DNA of 64,000 nucleotides, from NCBI GenBank assembly GCA_050950425.1, contig JBMNHO010000002.1, positions 558,001-622,000 on the forward strand, in the 5' to 3' direction. Each line of letters begins with the position of its first letter. The stretch's first letter is position 1. Shown piece by piece: positions 1-8,538 of the stretch. A program made the translations under genes and the position numbers. Origin of the DNA: RGIG529 sp050950425. GTDB lineage: Bacteria > Bacillota > Clostridia > Oscillospirales > Oscillospiraceae. The notes beneath the pieces are model-generated. The model searched no databases. It was given only the letters and a program-made list of their open reading frames with translations, and had not been told where the DNA came from.

Positions 1-1163
1 CCGTTTTGAAAAAGAGCCAGCTGGATGTTTTGGAGCGGATCTCCGGATTCACAGTGGAGGAGGCCAAATCGTATCTTATCTCCCAGCTGGAATCAGAGGT
101 CACCCATGAATCAGCCATGAAGATCAAAGAGATCGAGGCCCGATTCAAAGAAGAGGCGGACAAGAAGGCTCAGAACATTCTGTCCCTCGCCATCCAGCGC
201 TGTGCCGCTGACCATGTGGCCGACGTCACCGTCTCTGTGGTTCCCCTGCCCAATGACGAGATGAAAGGCCGCATCATCGGCAGAGAAGGACGAAACATCC
301 GTACATTGGAAACCATCACCGGCGTGGATCTGATCATCGACGACACGCCCGAGGCCATCACTGTCTCCAGCTTTGACCCGGTTCGCCGGGAGGTGGCCCG
401 TCTGGCTTTGGAAAAGCTGATCGCCGACGGCCGGATCCACCCGGCCCGGATTGAGGAAATGGTGGAGAAGGCACAAAAAGAAGTGGACGCCGTCATCAAG
501 TCGGAGGGCGAGCGCGCCACCTTTGAAACGAATGTACACGGCCTCCACCCGGATCTGGTCAAGATCTTAGGACGGCAAAAGTTTCGCACCAGCTACGGCC
601 AAAACGTGCTGAACCACTCCATCGAGGTGTCTCACGTGGCGGGTCTTTTGGCCGCCGAAATCGGCGCCAACGTAACGCTTGCCAAACGTGCCGGCCTGCT
701 TCATGATCTGGGCAAAGCCATTGACCACGAGGTGGAGGGCTCCCACGTCACCATCGGTGTGGAGCTGGCTCGAAAATATAAGGAGGACGACGAGGTCGTC
801 CACGCCATCCACGCCCACCACGGAGACGTAGAGCCGCAGACTGTTGTTGCCTGTTTGGTGCAGGCGGCAGACGCCATCTCCGCGGCGCGCCCCGGCGCCC
901 GGCGGGAGAATCTGGAAAACTACATCAAACGGCTGGAAAAGCTAGAGGAGATCACCAGCTCCTTCCCCGGCGTGGAAAAGTCCTTCGCCATTCAGGCCGG
1001 CCGTGAGGTGCGCATCATCGTCAGCCCCGACCAGATTTCGGAGGACGAAATGGTTCTTCTGGCTCGGACTATCGCCAAGCAAATCGAAGATGAGATGGAA
1101 TACCCGGGGCAGATCAAAGTCCATGTCCTGCGGGAAACCAAAGTGGTGGAGTACGCCAAATAA
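1..1163 (+). CDS. rny: Ribonuclease Y, 3' part (5' end outside window)
   Basis: Membrane-associated endoribonuclease that starts bulk mRNA decay in Bacillota. The visible ~385 residues hold the end of the coiled-coil region, a KH RNA-binding domain with the GxxG motif in GRIIGREGRNIR, and an HD phosphohydrolase domain (HSIEVSHVAGLLA, then LLHDLGKA with the catalytic His-Asp pair). RNase Y is normally ~510-520 residues with an N-terminal membrane helix, so about 130 residues lie upstream. The reading frame is open to the window edge, so the TTG at 6 is not a real start. A strong terminator follows directly. The family assignment is very secure. Confidence 0.96.
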   Translation, partial: VLKKSQLDVLERISGFTVEEAKSYLISQLESEVTHESAMKIKEIEARFKEEADKKAQNILSLAIQRCAADHVADVTVSVVPLPNDEMKGRIIGREGRNIRTLETITGVDLIIDDTPEAITVSSFDPVRREVARLALEKLIADGRIHPARIEEMVEKAQKEVDAVIKSEGERATFETNVHGLHPDLVKILGRQKFRTSYGQNVLNHSIEVSHVAGLLAAEIGANVTLAKRAGLLHDLGKAIDHEVEGSHVTIGVELARKYKEDDEVVHAIHAHHGDVEPQTVVACLVQAADAISAARPGARRENLENYIKRLEKLEEITSSFPGVEKSFAIQAGREVRIIVSPDQISEDEMVLLARTIAKQIEDEMEYPGQIKVHVLRETKVVEYAK

Positions 1164-1171
1164 ATCCAGTC

Positions 1172-1202
1172 AAAAAGACAGCCCAAACGGGCTGTCTTTT
1201 TT
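1172..1202 (+). terminator. Rho-independent terminator after rny
   Basis: The stem AAAAAGACAGCCC / GGGCTGTCTTTTT with an AAAC loop ends in a T-tract, nine bases after the rny stop codon. Confidence 0.9.
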
Positions 1203-1340
1203 CGTGATTTCTGTGCTTTTATTCTTTCTGGGTGCCCGCACTCCGCTTTCGTCAAACCGTCCTGTAAATGAAAGAACGGTAAAATACACCCTTTCAGCCT
1301 ATCACAATGAGAAAAAATGTAATTAGGCGCTGTCTGTTTG

Positions 1341-1856
1341 TCAATCACCCATAGATTTTTGATACGCCCGCTGATAGGCCGCCTCTGTCCGCCCGTCAAA
1401 GCAAACCATTTTCACGCACTCCGGCAGGGGATGCTCCCGCAGATGCGCCATAATGGCCGAAACGGCGATCTCGGCCGCCTGTTCCAACGGAAACCGATAG
1501 ACCCCCGTGCTGATGGAAGGAAACGCAACAGACCGACATCCCAGCTCCTCGGCCAGGCGCAGGCAGTTGGCGTAGCACTGCCGCAGCAGCTCCCCCTCTT
1601 CTCTCTGGCCGCCCTGCCAAACGGGCCCCGGCGTGTGGATCACATGCCGGGCGGGCAGGCGATATCCTTTTGTGGCCTTTGCTTGGCCTGTGGGACAGCC
1701 GCCCAGTGTGCGGCACTCCTCTAAAAGCGCCGGCCCCGCCGCCCGATGGATGGCCCCGTCCACGCCGCCGCCCCCCAACAAAGAGGTGTTTGCAGCGTTC
1801 ACAATGGCATCTGTCTGCTCTTTCGTAATGTCCCCTCGTGTCACATAAAATTCCAT
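1341..1856 (-). CDS. Macrodomain protein (O-acetyl-ADP-ribose deacetylase, YmdB-type)
   Basis: A 171-residue single macrodomain, the usual length of the YmdB/MacroD-type hydrolases that remove ADP-ribose or deacetylate O-acetyl-ADP-ribose. The binding signature is plain: GDITKEQTDAIVNAANTSL near residue 8, then a glycine-rich GGGGVDGAIHRAAG loop, and the distal phosphate-binding loop SISTGVYRFP near residue 115. The ribosome site AAGGAGCGGAAAG lies just before ATG. It stands alone between rny and the CAP/PBP operon, so context does not point to a substrate. The exact reaction (ADP-ribosyl protein, RNA or OAADPR) cannot be told from sequence. Confidence 0.92.
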   Translation of the reverse strand: MEFYVTRGDITKEQTDAIVNAANTSLLGGGGVDGAIHRAAGPALLEECRTLGGCPTGQAKATKGYRLPARHVIHTPGPVWQGGQREEGELLRQCYANCLRLAEELGCRSVAFPSISTGVYRFPLEQAAEIAVSAIMAHLREHPLPECVKMVCFDGRTEAAYQRAYQKSMGD

Positions 1857-2075
1857 CTTTCCGCTCCTTTCCTTTGTTCCGTTCTCCTTTTTCCCGGGGT
1901 TTCGGGGCTTTTCCTTTTCCTGTTCCGGGGGCGAGCGGCAGGCCGGTCATCCCCCGCCTTCCCAAGTAAATTCAACATGCAAAATCATCTCGACAGGCAA
2001 CACAATGCCCCAGCAAATCTCTCAAATAACACAGCGCCCCGAAAGCCAGCATCGCTCTCGAGGCGCCTTCTGTTC

Positions 2076-2879
2076 TCACCGCGCAAACAGCTGACAGAAT
2101 GTCATGCCTGGGTATTTGGCTCCCTCCGGGTTTTCCGCCGCGCCCACGCCGATATATTGATAGTCTTCGCTGAGCAGGTAGGCCCGGTGGCTGTCCGACT
2201 TCATCAGCTCTTCCACAAATGCTTCAGGGGTTTTGTACCCGGTGCCCATGATTTCTCCCGTCAAGCCGCTGTAAACGCCGGCTCTGGTGATGGCCGTCCG
2301 GTAGGACGAGCCATCGGGGCGGGTGTGGGAAAGCTCTGTTTGGGCCCCTTCCCCTGCCCGCACCTGGGCGGCGGCACGCAGCCGCTCCTCCAGCGCCAGC
2401 GGGGGAAGATCCTTTTCCGTCCGTCGCTCGTTCACCAAACGCACCACATCCCGCACATATTGAGACGCGGTCTCGTCCATTCCGCCAAAAGAGTTCCCTT
2501 CTGTCAGGTCCGCGGTTTGCGCGGCCATGAGGCTTTCGTCGGAAATCACGCTTTCCGTTTCGTTCGCCAAAAGCTTGCTGGTTTTGTACGAAACCAGAAG
2601 CACTGCCAGGATGGCAACCAAAGGCAGAAGGGTAAACACCACCCGCTTTTTCCCCTGTTGCTTGAGTGCATATTCTTTCTGCCGCTCTTCATAGCTCTTT
2701 TGTTCCGGATTTTCCTCTGTCTTCCGGGAACGGGGCGTAATCACGGCGCCGGCATATCCCTCTGTTTGCTCCTCTTTTGTCCCGCCTTGGTTTCTTTCTT
2801 CTTTCGGCGTAGAGGCGTTTGGCTCCGTTCCGTTCCCCTGCCCCATTTCCTCGGGCCGTTCTGTTTGATCTGGCCGCAT
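2076..2879 (-). CDS. Membrane-anchored CAP/SCP domain protein
   Basis: A 267-residue protein. A charged, Thr/Pro/Glu-rich cytoplasmic N-terminus (~70 residues) is followed by a basic patch and one membrane helix (VVFTLLPLVAILAVLLVSY), then an extracytoplasmic CAP (YkwD-like) domain with VRLVNERRTEKDLPPL, ELSHTRPDGSSYRTAI, GEIMGTGYKTPEAFVEELMKSDSHRAYLL and IGVGA. The start was placed at 2879 because AGAAGGAGG lies 7 bases before that ATG; an in-frame ATG ten codons upstream lacks one. It begins 45 bp after the PBP stop codon and is very likely co-transcribed with it, which suggests a cell-wall role. CAP domains in bacteria have no single known activity. Confidence 0.88.
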   Translation of the reverse strand: MRPDQTERPEEMGQGNGTEPNASTPKEERNQGGTKEEQTEGYAGAVITPRSRKTEENPEQKSYEERQKEYALKQQGKKRVVFTLLPLVAILAVLLVSYKTSKLLANETESVISDESLMAAQTADLTEGNSFGGMDETASQYVRDVVRLVNERRTEKDLPPLALEERLRAAAQVRAGEGAQTELSHTRPDGSSYRTAITRAGVYSGLTGEIMGTGYKTPEAFVEELMKSDSHRAYLLSEDYQYIGVGAAENPEGAKYPGMTFCQLFAR

Positions 2880-2924
2880 AACGCTTCCTCCTTCTGCATG
2901 GTCAATCAACCGTGTTTTTCGTTG

Positions 2925-5357
2925 CTACGCCGCATCGTCCCCTGTAATGGCGGATGTGGGAGAAGGCAGCGCCGGGCTTGTGGATGGCATGTCGGTCGGC
3001 TCGTCCGTTTCCGGCGCATCGGTTGGCAGTACATAGTCAGACGTGTGCACACGGCACCTGCCCCTTGCCAGAACACTGTTGTACGAATACGCCGCGTCGG
3101 AAACGAAAACATTTGCCACCAGCTTCCGTTCATATTTGGGCAGGCTCACGTTTCGAACCGTGGAAGAAGGACAATACTGCCCCGCCACATAATATCCGCC
3201 GTCGGCTGTGCAGATCCGCACATAGGTATGAATATCGCACTGCTCCGTGGGCTGGGTCCCTTCTACAAAGGTACCCGTTGCCGTTCGCCCGCCCCTTGCG
3301 TCTGCCCGGCAGGCGCTGGTGGCCAGCTTTCCGCTGTCCAGGCAGTAGGTTACGGTCACCAAATTGTCCGGCTTCTCAAACGCTTTGTTTTCCAAGCTCG
3401 CATGGACTTTGGACATAACTTTTTTCCACATGACAGGAGCCTGGTTGGTCGAAAGGTTTACCCTCTCCTGCTTGTCGTATCCCACCCAGACAGCTCCCAC
3501 GTAGTAGGGCGTGTAGCCCACAAACCAGGTGTCTTTTTTGCTGGTGGTGGTGCCGGTCTTGCCGGCAATGGTCATCCCGGAAAACCGGGCGCCGGTACCG
3601 CTGCCGGAGGAAACAACCCCCTTGAGCATTTCATTCATATAATATGCCGTGCTCTCCGAGATAACGGTTTCTCCCTTCGGCGTATGGTCAATGACCATGT
3701 TCCCCTTGGTGTCCAGCACCTTGCTGTAGGTGGTTGGCTTCATATAGCTGCCACCGTTCACAAACATGGCATATCCTGCTGCCATTTCCAGGGTGCTGGC
3801 GCCCCTGGTAAATCCGCCCAGAGCCAGCGGCGCATAGTCGATATCGGAAAAAGACGCCCCGGCGCTGTTGGTGCTGTAGGAAACAAGCCCCTTAAACCCC
3901 AGTTTTTGAGCCAGAAACTCAAAGGAATATTGGGGGGTAATCATGTCCAGCACTTTAACCGCAACGGTATTTTTCGACACACGCACGGCATTGTACACAG
4001 TGGTGAACCCGCTATATACCCGGTCCACGTTCACAGGCCAGGCGCTGCCCGAAACCAGCTTAAACGGAATATCATCCACCACGGAATAAGGGGTAATCAG
4101 CCCCAGCTCCATAGCAGGCGCATACACAGACAGCGGCTTAATGGAAGATCCCGGCGGCCGCAGGCTGTCAGACGCCCGGCTCCAACCCCGGCTGGTTGTC
4201 TTTTCGCCCATCCCGCCGGACACCGCCACCACATACCCGGTTTGCGGGTCAATGATGGTGATCGCCGATTGCAGCTGCTGCCCGCTGGCGGATTGATAGG
4301 GCAAGTGATTCGTGTTTTCATACACGTCATCCACAATGTCCTGGATGTCCGTGTTAAGATTGCAATAAATTTGGTATCCGCCGGAATAAACCAGCTTCGC
4401 GGCAGCCGCCTTGGAAATCCCTTTTGTCTGCATCAGATCTCCAATCAGCTCGTTGATCAGCTGATCCACATAGTAGCTAAATACCGTGGCCTTACTGTCC
4501 TCATCCCCTGACCGATGAAACACCAGCTCTTCCGCGATGGCCTCGTCCCTCTCCTGCGCGGAGATGAACTCCTGTTCATACATGGCCTGCAAAATCAGCT
4601 CCTGCCGTTCCTTGTTTTTCTCCTTGTTGAGATACGGGTCGTACTGGGACGGGTTGTTGGTGATACCGATGAGGCTTGCGCATTCCGCCAAAGAAAGCTC
4701 CGACACGTCCTTGCCGAAATAAGTATAAGAAGCAGAATACACGCCGTAACTTCCCTCGCCCAAATAGATGTAATTCAAATACCATTCCATAATGGTATCT
4801 TTGCTGTAGTTTTTCTCGATCTCCACAGCCCTGAAAATTTCCAGCACCTTTCGCTGAACAGTAACGTCCTTTTCGTCCGTCAGGTTTTTAATGAGCTGCT
4901 GTGTGATGGTGGAACCGCCAAAGGTATCCTTCATCCCCAAAAACATGTTGAAAAAGGCACCGGCCGTCCGGTACCAGTCCACCCCGCCATGCTCATAAAA
5001 CCGCTTGTCTTCAATGGCCACAGCGGCATGTGCCAGGTTTTCAGGGATTTTGGCATAGTCGACCCATGTGCGGTTTTCCTCTCCGTATAGCTGCTGGAGC
5101 GGAACATACTCCCCTGAGCCGGCATCTTTCGCATAAATCACTGAAGTGAGATCCATCGGATAGTCCTGCAGATCAATCTTTGCTTTTGGCAAGATGCAGT
5201 TCTGGATATAGGCAGCGGCGAAGCAGGCCAAAATGCCAAGCGTCACGAGAATCACCAAAAAAACAGAACCAACCCATTTCATGACGCTCCTAAAAATATG
5301 GCGTTCTCCGCCATCGGTTTGCTTTGTGTACTTTGACTTGTCGTCCTGAGATGGCAA
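2925..5357 (-). CDS. Class A penicillin-binding protein (PBP1A-like)
   Basis: An 810-residue bifunctional peptidoglycan synthase. It has a cytoplasmic tail, a membrane helix (~28-50), and a GT51 glycosyltransferase domain with catalytic Glu116 in EDKRFYEHGG and the GGSTITQQLIKNL motif near 147. The transpeptidase domain has S404xxK407 in PPGSSIKPL, SKN in RVSKNTVAVK and KTG in AGKTGTTTSKKDTWF. The C-terminus is Cys-containing and Thr/Pro-rich. It starts with TTG: AAGGAGG lies 8 bases before it and no ATG fits. A consensus promoter lies at 5549-5577, leaving a ~190-nt leader. The downstream CAP protein is probably in the same operon. Confidence 0.97.
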   Translation of the reverse strand: MPSQDDKSKYTKQTDGGERHIFRSVMKWVGSVFLVILVTLGILACFAAAYIQNCILPKAKIDLQDYPMDLTSVIYAKDAGSGEYVPLQQLYGEENRTWVDYAKIPENLAHAAVAIEDKRFYEHGGVDWYRTAGAFFNMFLGMKDTFGGSTITQQLIKNLTDEKDVTVQRKVLEIFRAVEIEKNYSKDTIMEWYLNYIYLGEGSYGVYSASYTYFGKDVSELSLAECASLIGITNNPSQYDPYLNKEKNKERQELILQAMYEQEFISAQERDEAIAEELVFHRSGDEDSKATVFSYYVDQLINELIGDLMQTKGISKAAAAKLVYSGGYQIYCNLNTDIQDIVDDVYENTNHLPYQSASGQQLQSAITIIDPQTGYVVAVSGGMGEKTTSRGWSRASDSLRPPGSSIKPLSVYAPAMELGLITPYSVVDDIPFKLVSGSAWPVNVDRVYSGFTTVYNAVRVSKNTVAVKVLDMITPQYSFEFLAQKLGFKGLVSYSTNSAGASFSDIDYAPLALGGFTRGASTLEMAAGYAMFVNGGSYMKPTTYSKVLDTKGNMVIDHTPKGETVISESTAYYMNEMLKGVVSSGSGTGARFSGMTIAGKTGTTTSKKDTWFVGYTPYYVGAVWVGYDKQERVNLSTNQAPVMWKKVMSKVHASLENKAFEKPDNLVTVTYCLDSGKLATSACRADARGGRTATGTFVEGTQPTEQCDIHTYVRICTADGGYYVAGQYCPSSTVRNVSLPKYERKLVANVFVSDAAYSYNSVLARGRCRVHTSDYVLPTDAPETDEPTDMPSTSPALPSPTSAITGDDAA

Positions 5358-5548
5358 ACGAAAGCACCTCCTTGATGAAAATGGAAACCGCCAGATGCGT
5401 GTTTCCCATCAGACCGGCCAAGCTTTGGCCCACCTGGCGCAAAGGCTGCGCCTTTGCCTTGTTTTGAATCAAACCTTTCGGATATGACGCGATCCCCCTG
5501 TAACAAGCTACACCAGGCAAGCCACTAAAGTCGTCATCATATCATGGT

Positions 5549-5577
5549 ATCATATCGATTTTATTATAATTTGTCAA
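5549..5577 (-). promoter_or_regulatory. Sigma-A promoter of the PBP-CAP operon
   Basis: On the minus strand TTGACA (5572-5577), a 17-base spacer and TATGAT (5549-5554). The PBP start codon lies ~190 bases downstream. Confidence 0.75.
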
Positions 5578-5775
5578 ATCATTTCCCTTCCTCTTTCCGT
5601 TTGTTTTTCGACTTTTCATTGGCAATACATCTCTTTTTTCTTAAAACATATATGTTTCTTGTATATCTGCCTTCATTTGCGGGTAAAACGAAAGAAGAAA
5701 GCAACCTCTTTGGATGGCCGCTTGATAAAAAGCACCTGTTATTGGCAAAAACGCAAGAAGAAAGGAGGGTTTTTC

Positions 5776-6117
5776 ATGACACAAAGCGGAAGAACCTGGC
5801 TCGCGGCATCTGCCTGCGGCCTTGCGGTGGCTTTGCTGTTTGTAGCCGGCTTCGTGAGAACCCAGACAAAACAACCGGCGGTTGCCGTTCTCCCCTTGGC
5901 AGCAAACGCCCCCGCCCCCACCGCAGGGGAACGGTATCTGATCAAAGAATACGGTGGACAAGTCTGTATTTTCGCGGCAGGCGAGGCTCTGCCGCGCCGC
6001 AACACCGGCATTTACACCGCAACGCTTCCCAACGAGGACCAAGCCATGCTGGAAGAGGGCATCTGGGTCTCCTCTCAGGCAGAGCTTTCTTCTGTTTTAG
6101 AGGATTATGGATATTAG
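5776..6117 (+). CDS. Small anchored protein with BofC C-terminal-like domain
   Basis: 113 residues. An N-terminal membrane helix (WLAASACGLAVALLFVAGFV, ~7-26) anchors an extracytoplasmic part ending in VCIFAAGEALPRRNTGIYT, LPNEDQAMLEEGIWV and ELSSVLEDYGY. This matches what I know of the BofC C-terminal domain found in many small clostridial proteins, where a two-strand 'your chain, bias in the path of activity' module ends in LPxxDQxxLxxGIxV...ELxxxLEDY. AAAGGAGGG lies 7 bases before ATG at 5776, which rules out the upstream in-frame ATG. BofC regulates sigma-K processing in Bacillus, but many clostridial homologues have unknown roles. Two hairpins follow, the second with a T-tract. Confidence 0.6.
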   Translation: MTQSGRTWLAASACGLAVALLFVAGFVRTQTKQPAVAVLPLAANAPAPTAGERYLIKEYGGQVCIFAAGEALPRRNTGIYTATLPNEDQAMLEEGIWVSSQAELSSVLEDYGY

Positions 6118-6122
6118 CGTCC

Positions 6123-6203
6123 GCCGCTCCCCAAATGGGGAGCGGCGCCATCCCCTGAAAATAGCTGTATCTCCCCCCATTTAATAAATGGGGTTTTCTT
6201 TTT
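6123..6203 (+). terminator. Double hairpin / terminator after the BofC-like gene
   Basis: A perfect 10-bp stem GCCGCTCCCC/GGGGAGCGGC at 6123-6146 without a T-tract is followed by CCCCATTT/AAATGGGG at 6175-6193 with TTTTCTTTTT, a typical intrinsic terminator. Confidence 0.8.
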
Positions 6204-6315
6204 GCGCTCAGAAAAAACAACAGGTGTTTGTCCTCTCATCAAGGTATCCCCCTAACAAACAGCACGCCGCTCTGCCGCAAATGAAATGGTTTCAAAGGTT
6301 TGACAAAAAATTCTA

Positions 6316-6344
6316 TTGCAATTTTGGGAAAGAACGGGTACAAT
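6316..6344 (+). promoter_or_regulatory. Sigma-A promoter of the DUF1292 gene
   Basis: TTGCAA (6316-6321), a 17-base spacer and TACAAT (6339-6344). A separate TTGACA at 6300-6305 has no -10 box at normal distance. Confidence 0.75.
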
Positions 6345-6386
6345 AAAAACACAGCAATTGAGCTGCTGGAAGGAGGGCATTTTCCG

Positions 6387-6707
6387 ATGAATAATGAATT
6401 TGGCAGCGATTTTATTACCATCACGGACGAAGAAGGCGCCGAATTTGAATTGGAACATGTGGACACATTAGAATGGAACAACGAAACTTATATGGCTTTC
6501 TTCCCCGCAGATGAGGCCGCTTCGGATGAGGAAGCCGGCTTTGATGAAGAGGAATATGGTCTCATTATCTTAAAGGTTGTTGTAATCGACGGGGAAGAGC
6601 AGCTTTCCACCTTAGACAGCGACGAGGAACTGGAGACGGTCTATCAAATGTTTATGGAACGCATTCTGGAAAACGATGAATGGAACGAAACGACAGATGA
6701 CGCGTAG
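6387..6707 (+). CDS. DUF1292 (YrzB-like) acidic protein
   Basis: 106 residues, very acidic, starting with ITDEEGAEFELEHVDTLEWNNETYMAFFP and continuing with EEEYGLIILKVV, EEQLSTLDSDEELETVYQMFMERI. This is the DUF1292 family pattern; Bacillus YrzB sits beside the Holliday resolvase gene yrrK, but here the gene is alone. GGAAGGAGGG lies 9 bases before ATG 6387; the longer in-frame ATG upstream is inside the promoter. Its function is unknown. The candidate 6S RNA begins about 28 bp after the stop codon and could be cut from the same transcript. Confidence 0.85.
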   Translation: MNNEFGSDFITITDEEGAEFELEHVDTLEWNNETYMAFFPADEAASDEEAGFDEEEYGLIILKVVVIDGEEQLSTLDSDEELETVYQMFMERILENDEWNETTDDA

Positions 6708-6735
6708 CCGAAAAAAAGACTGAAACAGATTATTT

Positions 6736-6933
6736 TCCCTGCTCGGTGCGTGATGGGCTTTTTTAAACCCACATTACTCAAATGGGATGCCGGACTCGTT
6801 TCATGGATCGCAGGCCTCCCGCCGAAGGCAAATGCGCCTTTGGCGGATGTTGGAAGCAGTGAAGTGGGGCGGAGGCAACCCACCTGCCAATATGTGCAGG
6901 TTGTAATGAAGCCTACACGGCCAGAGCGGGGAT
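6736..6933 (+). ncRNA. ssrS: Structured RNA, candidate 6S RNA
   Basis: A ~198-nt non-coding stretch that folds back on itself. The closing stem is CCCTGCTC (6737-6744) with GAGCGGGG (6924-6931). Inside are TGGGC/ACCCA around 6754, the long hairpin CCGCCGAAGGC/GCCTTTGGCGG near 6820-6845, GTGGG/CCCAC near 6866-6882 and CCTGC/GCAGG near 6881-6901. Length, a long rod with interrupted helices and a single copy between genes fit the 6S RNA family, which binds sigma-A RNA polymerase by mimicking an open promoter. I judged this from shape and remembered clostridial 6S sequences, not from a covariance search. It could be another structured RNA. Confidence 0.5.
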
Positions 6934-7044
6934 CTAGCTTTTGGTTGTGCCAACAGATCTCAGCCGGGCAAACATGTTCCCGTTTCTCATTTTTATTTAT
7001 ATCCATATCAAGTATCATGTAAAAAAGAACGGCGTTTCCAGCGG

Positions 7045-7097
7045 ACACCTGTCACCTGCTCCTTCCTTTTCAGTGGGGCGGCGGTGCAGGTGTTTTT
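7045..7097 (+). terminator. Intrinsic terminator downstream of the structured RNA
   Basis: ACACCTG (7045-7051) pairs with CAGGTGT (7087-7093), extended by CACC/GGTG, and is followed by TTTTT. It lies between the candidate 6S RNA and the next promoter. Confidence 0.6.
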
Positions 7098-7252
7098 CGG
7101 AAATACCCGTTCTTTTGCCGATTGAGCGAACATATCTCAAAGCCTTTTCAATTTCAGATGTCTTATGGGATAAAGCTTGAAATTTTTGTGCAGATTACTG
7201 CATTAGTCATCTTTTCCCTGCATAAATTTTCACGATTTCCCAAAATTCTATA

Positions 7253-7281
7253 TTGACTTTTAAAGGCTAAGATGATAAAGT
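7253..7281 (+). promoter_or_regulatory. Probable promoter of the acd-etfB-etfA operon
   Basis: TTGACT (7253-7258), a 17-base spacer and TAAAGT (7276-7281). The acyl-CoA dehydrogenase start codon is ~75 bases downstream. Confidence 0.5.
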
Positions 7282-7363
7282 TTAGCCAGCGTGTAATTTG
7301 CATCTCAATTACAAAAATAGCTAATTGTTTGCTCGCATATGGCTAAAACAAGGAGGAATTATC

Positions 7364-8506
7364 ATGGTAGATTTCAAGCTGACCCAGGAGCAAGAAATGG
7401 CAAAAAAAATGTTCCAGCAATTTGCCGAAGAAGAAATCAAGCCGCTGGTCCGGGATATGGACGAGTCGGAAGAATTTGATTTTGGATTGCTGGAAAAGAT
7501 GCACAAATACGGATTGATGGGCATTCCGTATCCAAAAGAGTACGGCGGACAGGGCGGCGATGTGCTGACTTACGCCTTGGGTATGGAAGAGGTGTCAAAA
7601 ATCGACCCCAGCGTCGGTATCACCATTTCTGTCCATACATCTCTGTGCTGCTCTTGCATCTACGAATATGCTAGTGAAGAGCAAAAGCAAACTTATCTTC
7701 GCCCTCTGATTGATGGCTCCAAAACAGGCTGCTTTGGTCTCACCGAGCCGAATGCCGGTACAGACGCAGGCGGCGTTTTGACGACTGCGGTAAAAGATGG
7801 CGACGAATATGTGCTGAATGGCCAGAAGGTGTTTATCACCAACTCCGGCTTTGCTGATACATTTGTCATTTTCGCAATGACTGACAAAAGCCTTGGCACC
7901 AAGGGCTTGTCTGCCTTTATCTTGGACAAGGGTATGATCGGCTTGGAAGTCAGCAAGAACATTCCCCGTATGGGTATCCGCGCTTCCCAGAACTGCGAAA
8001 TCGCAATGATGGACGTGAGAATTCCCGCAGACCGCCTGATTGCAAAAGAAGGCATGGGCTATAAAATTGCTATGGGCGCTCTGGCTGGCGGCCGTATCGG
8101 TATCGGCGCGCAGGCCGTTGGCATTGCACAGGGCGCAATTGACGAAACTGTGAAGTATGTCAAGGAAAGAAAGCAGTTTGGAAAACCCATCTCCAAATTC
8201 CAGAACACCCAGTTTAAGCTGGCTGAAATGCAGGTCAAAACAGACGCGGCCCGTCTGATGGTCTGGCGTGCAGCTGTTGCAAAAGACAATGGGGAAGCTT
8301 ATGCTCCAATGGCAGCCGCTTGCAAATTGTTTGCATCCGAAGTGGCCAACGACGTAACCAGATTGGCCGTTCAGCTGTTCGGCGGTTACGGCTACTCCAG
8401 AGAGTATCCGGTTGAAAAGCTGATGCGCGATGCAAAAATCACGGAAATTTATGAGGGTACCTCCGAGGCCATGAAGATGATCGTCGGCGGCGGTATGCTG
8501 AAATAA
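7364..8506 (+). CDS. Acyl-CoA dehydrogenase (short-chain, butyryl/acryloyl-CoA type)
   Basis: A 380-residue flavoprotein of the ACAD family, full length. It shows FGLTEPNAGTDAGG (FAD and substrate contacts, ~125-138), FITNSGFADTFVIFA, KMGIR-like PRMGIRASQNCEI, LAVQLFGGYGYSREYPVEKLMRDAKI and the catalytic base Glu in ITEIYEGTSEAMK near the C-terminus. AAGGAGG sits 8 bases before ATG 7364. etfB and etfA follow at 32 and 22 bp, so this is an ETF-coupled system. The partner ETF resembles the acryloyl-CoA reductase ETF (see etfA), so the enzyme may reduce acryloyl- or crotonyl-CoA rather than oxidise acyl-CoA. The substrate is inferred only. Confidence 0.93.
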   Translation: MVDFKLTQEQEMAKKMFQQFAEEEIKPLVRDMDESEEFDFGLLEKMHKYGLMGIPYPKEYGGQGGDVLTYALGMEEVSKIDPSVGITISVHTSLCCSCIYEYASEEQKQTYLRPLIDGSKTGCFGLTEPNAGTDAGGVLTTAVKDGDEYVLNGQKVFITNSGFADTFVIFAMTDKSLGTKGLSAFILDKGMIGLEVSKNIPRMGIRASQNCEIAMMDVRIPADRLIAKEGMGYKIAMGALAGGRIGIGAQAVGIAQGAIDETVKYVKERKQFGKPISKFQNTQFKLAEMQVKTDAARLMVWRAAVAKDNGEAYAPMAAACKLFASEVANDVTRLAVQLFGGYGYSREYPVEKLMRDAKITEIYEGTSEAMKMIVGGGMLK

Positions 8507-8538
8507 GTAGGACCCATTAGAAAGGAGATTGCAACAAA

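Noticed and set aside
1746..4511. 921-codon plus-strand ORF
   Set aside because: It lies antisense to the CAP and PBP genes, has no family features or ribosome site, and is a by-product of GC-rich codons on the other strand.
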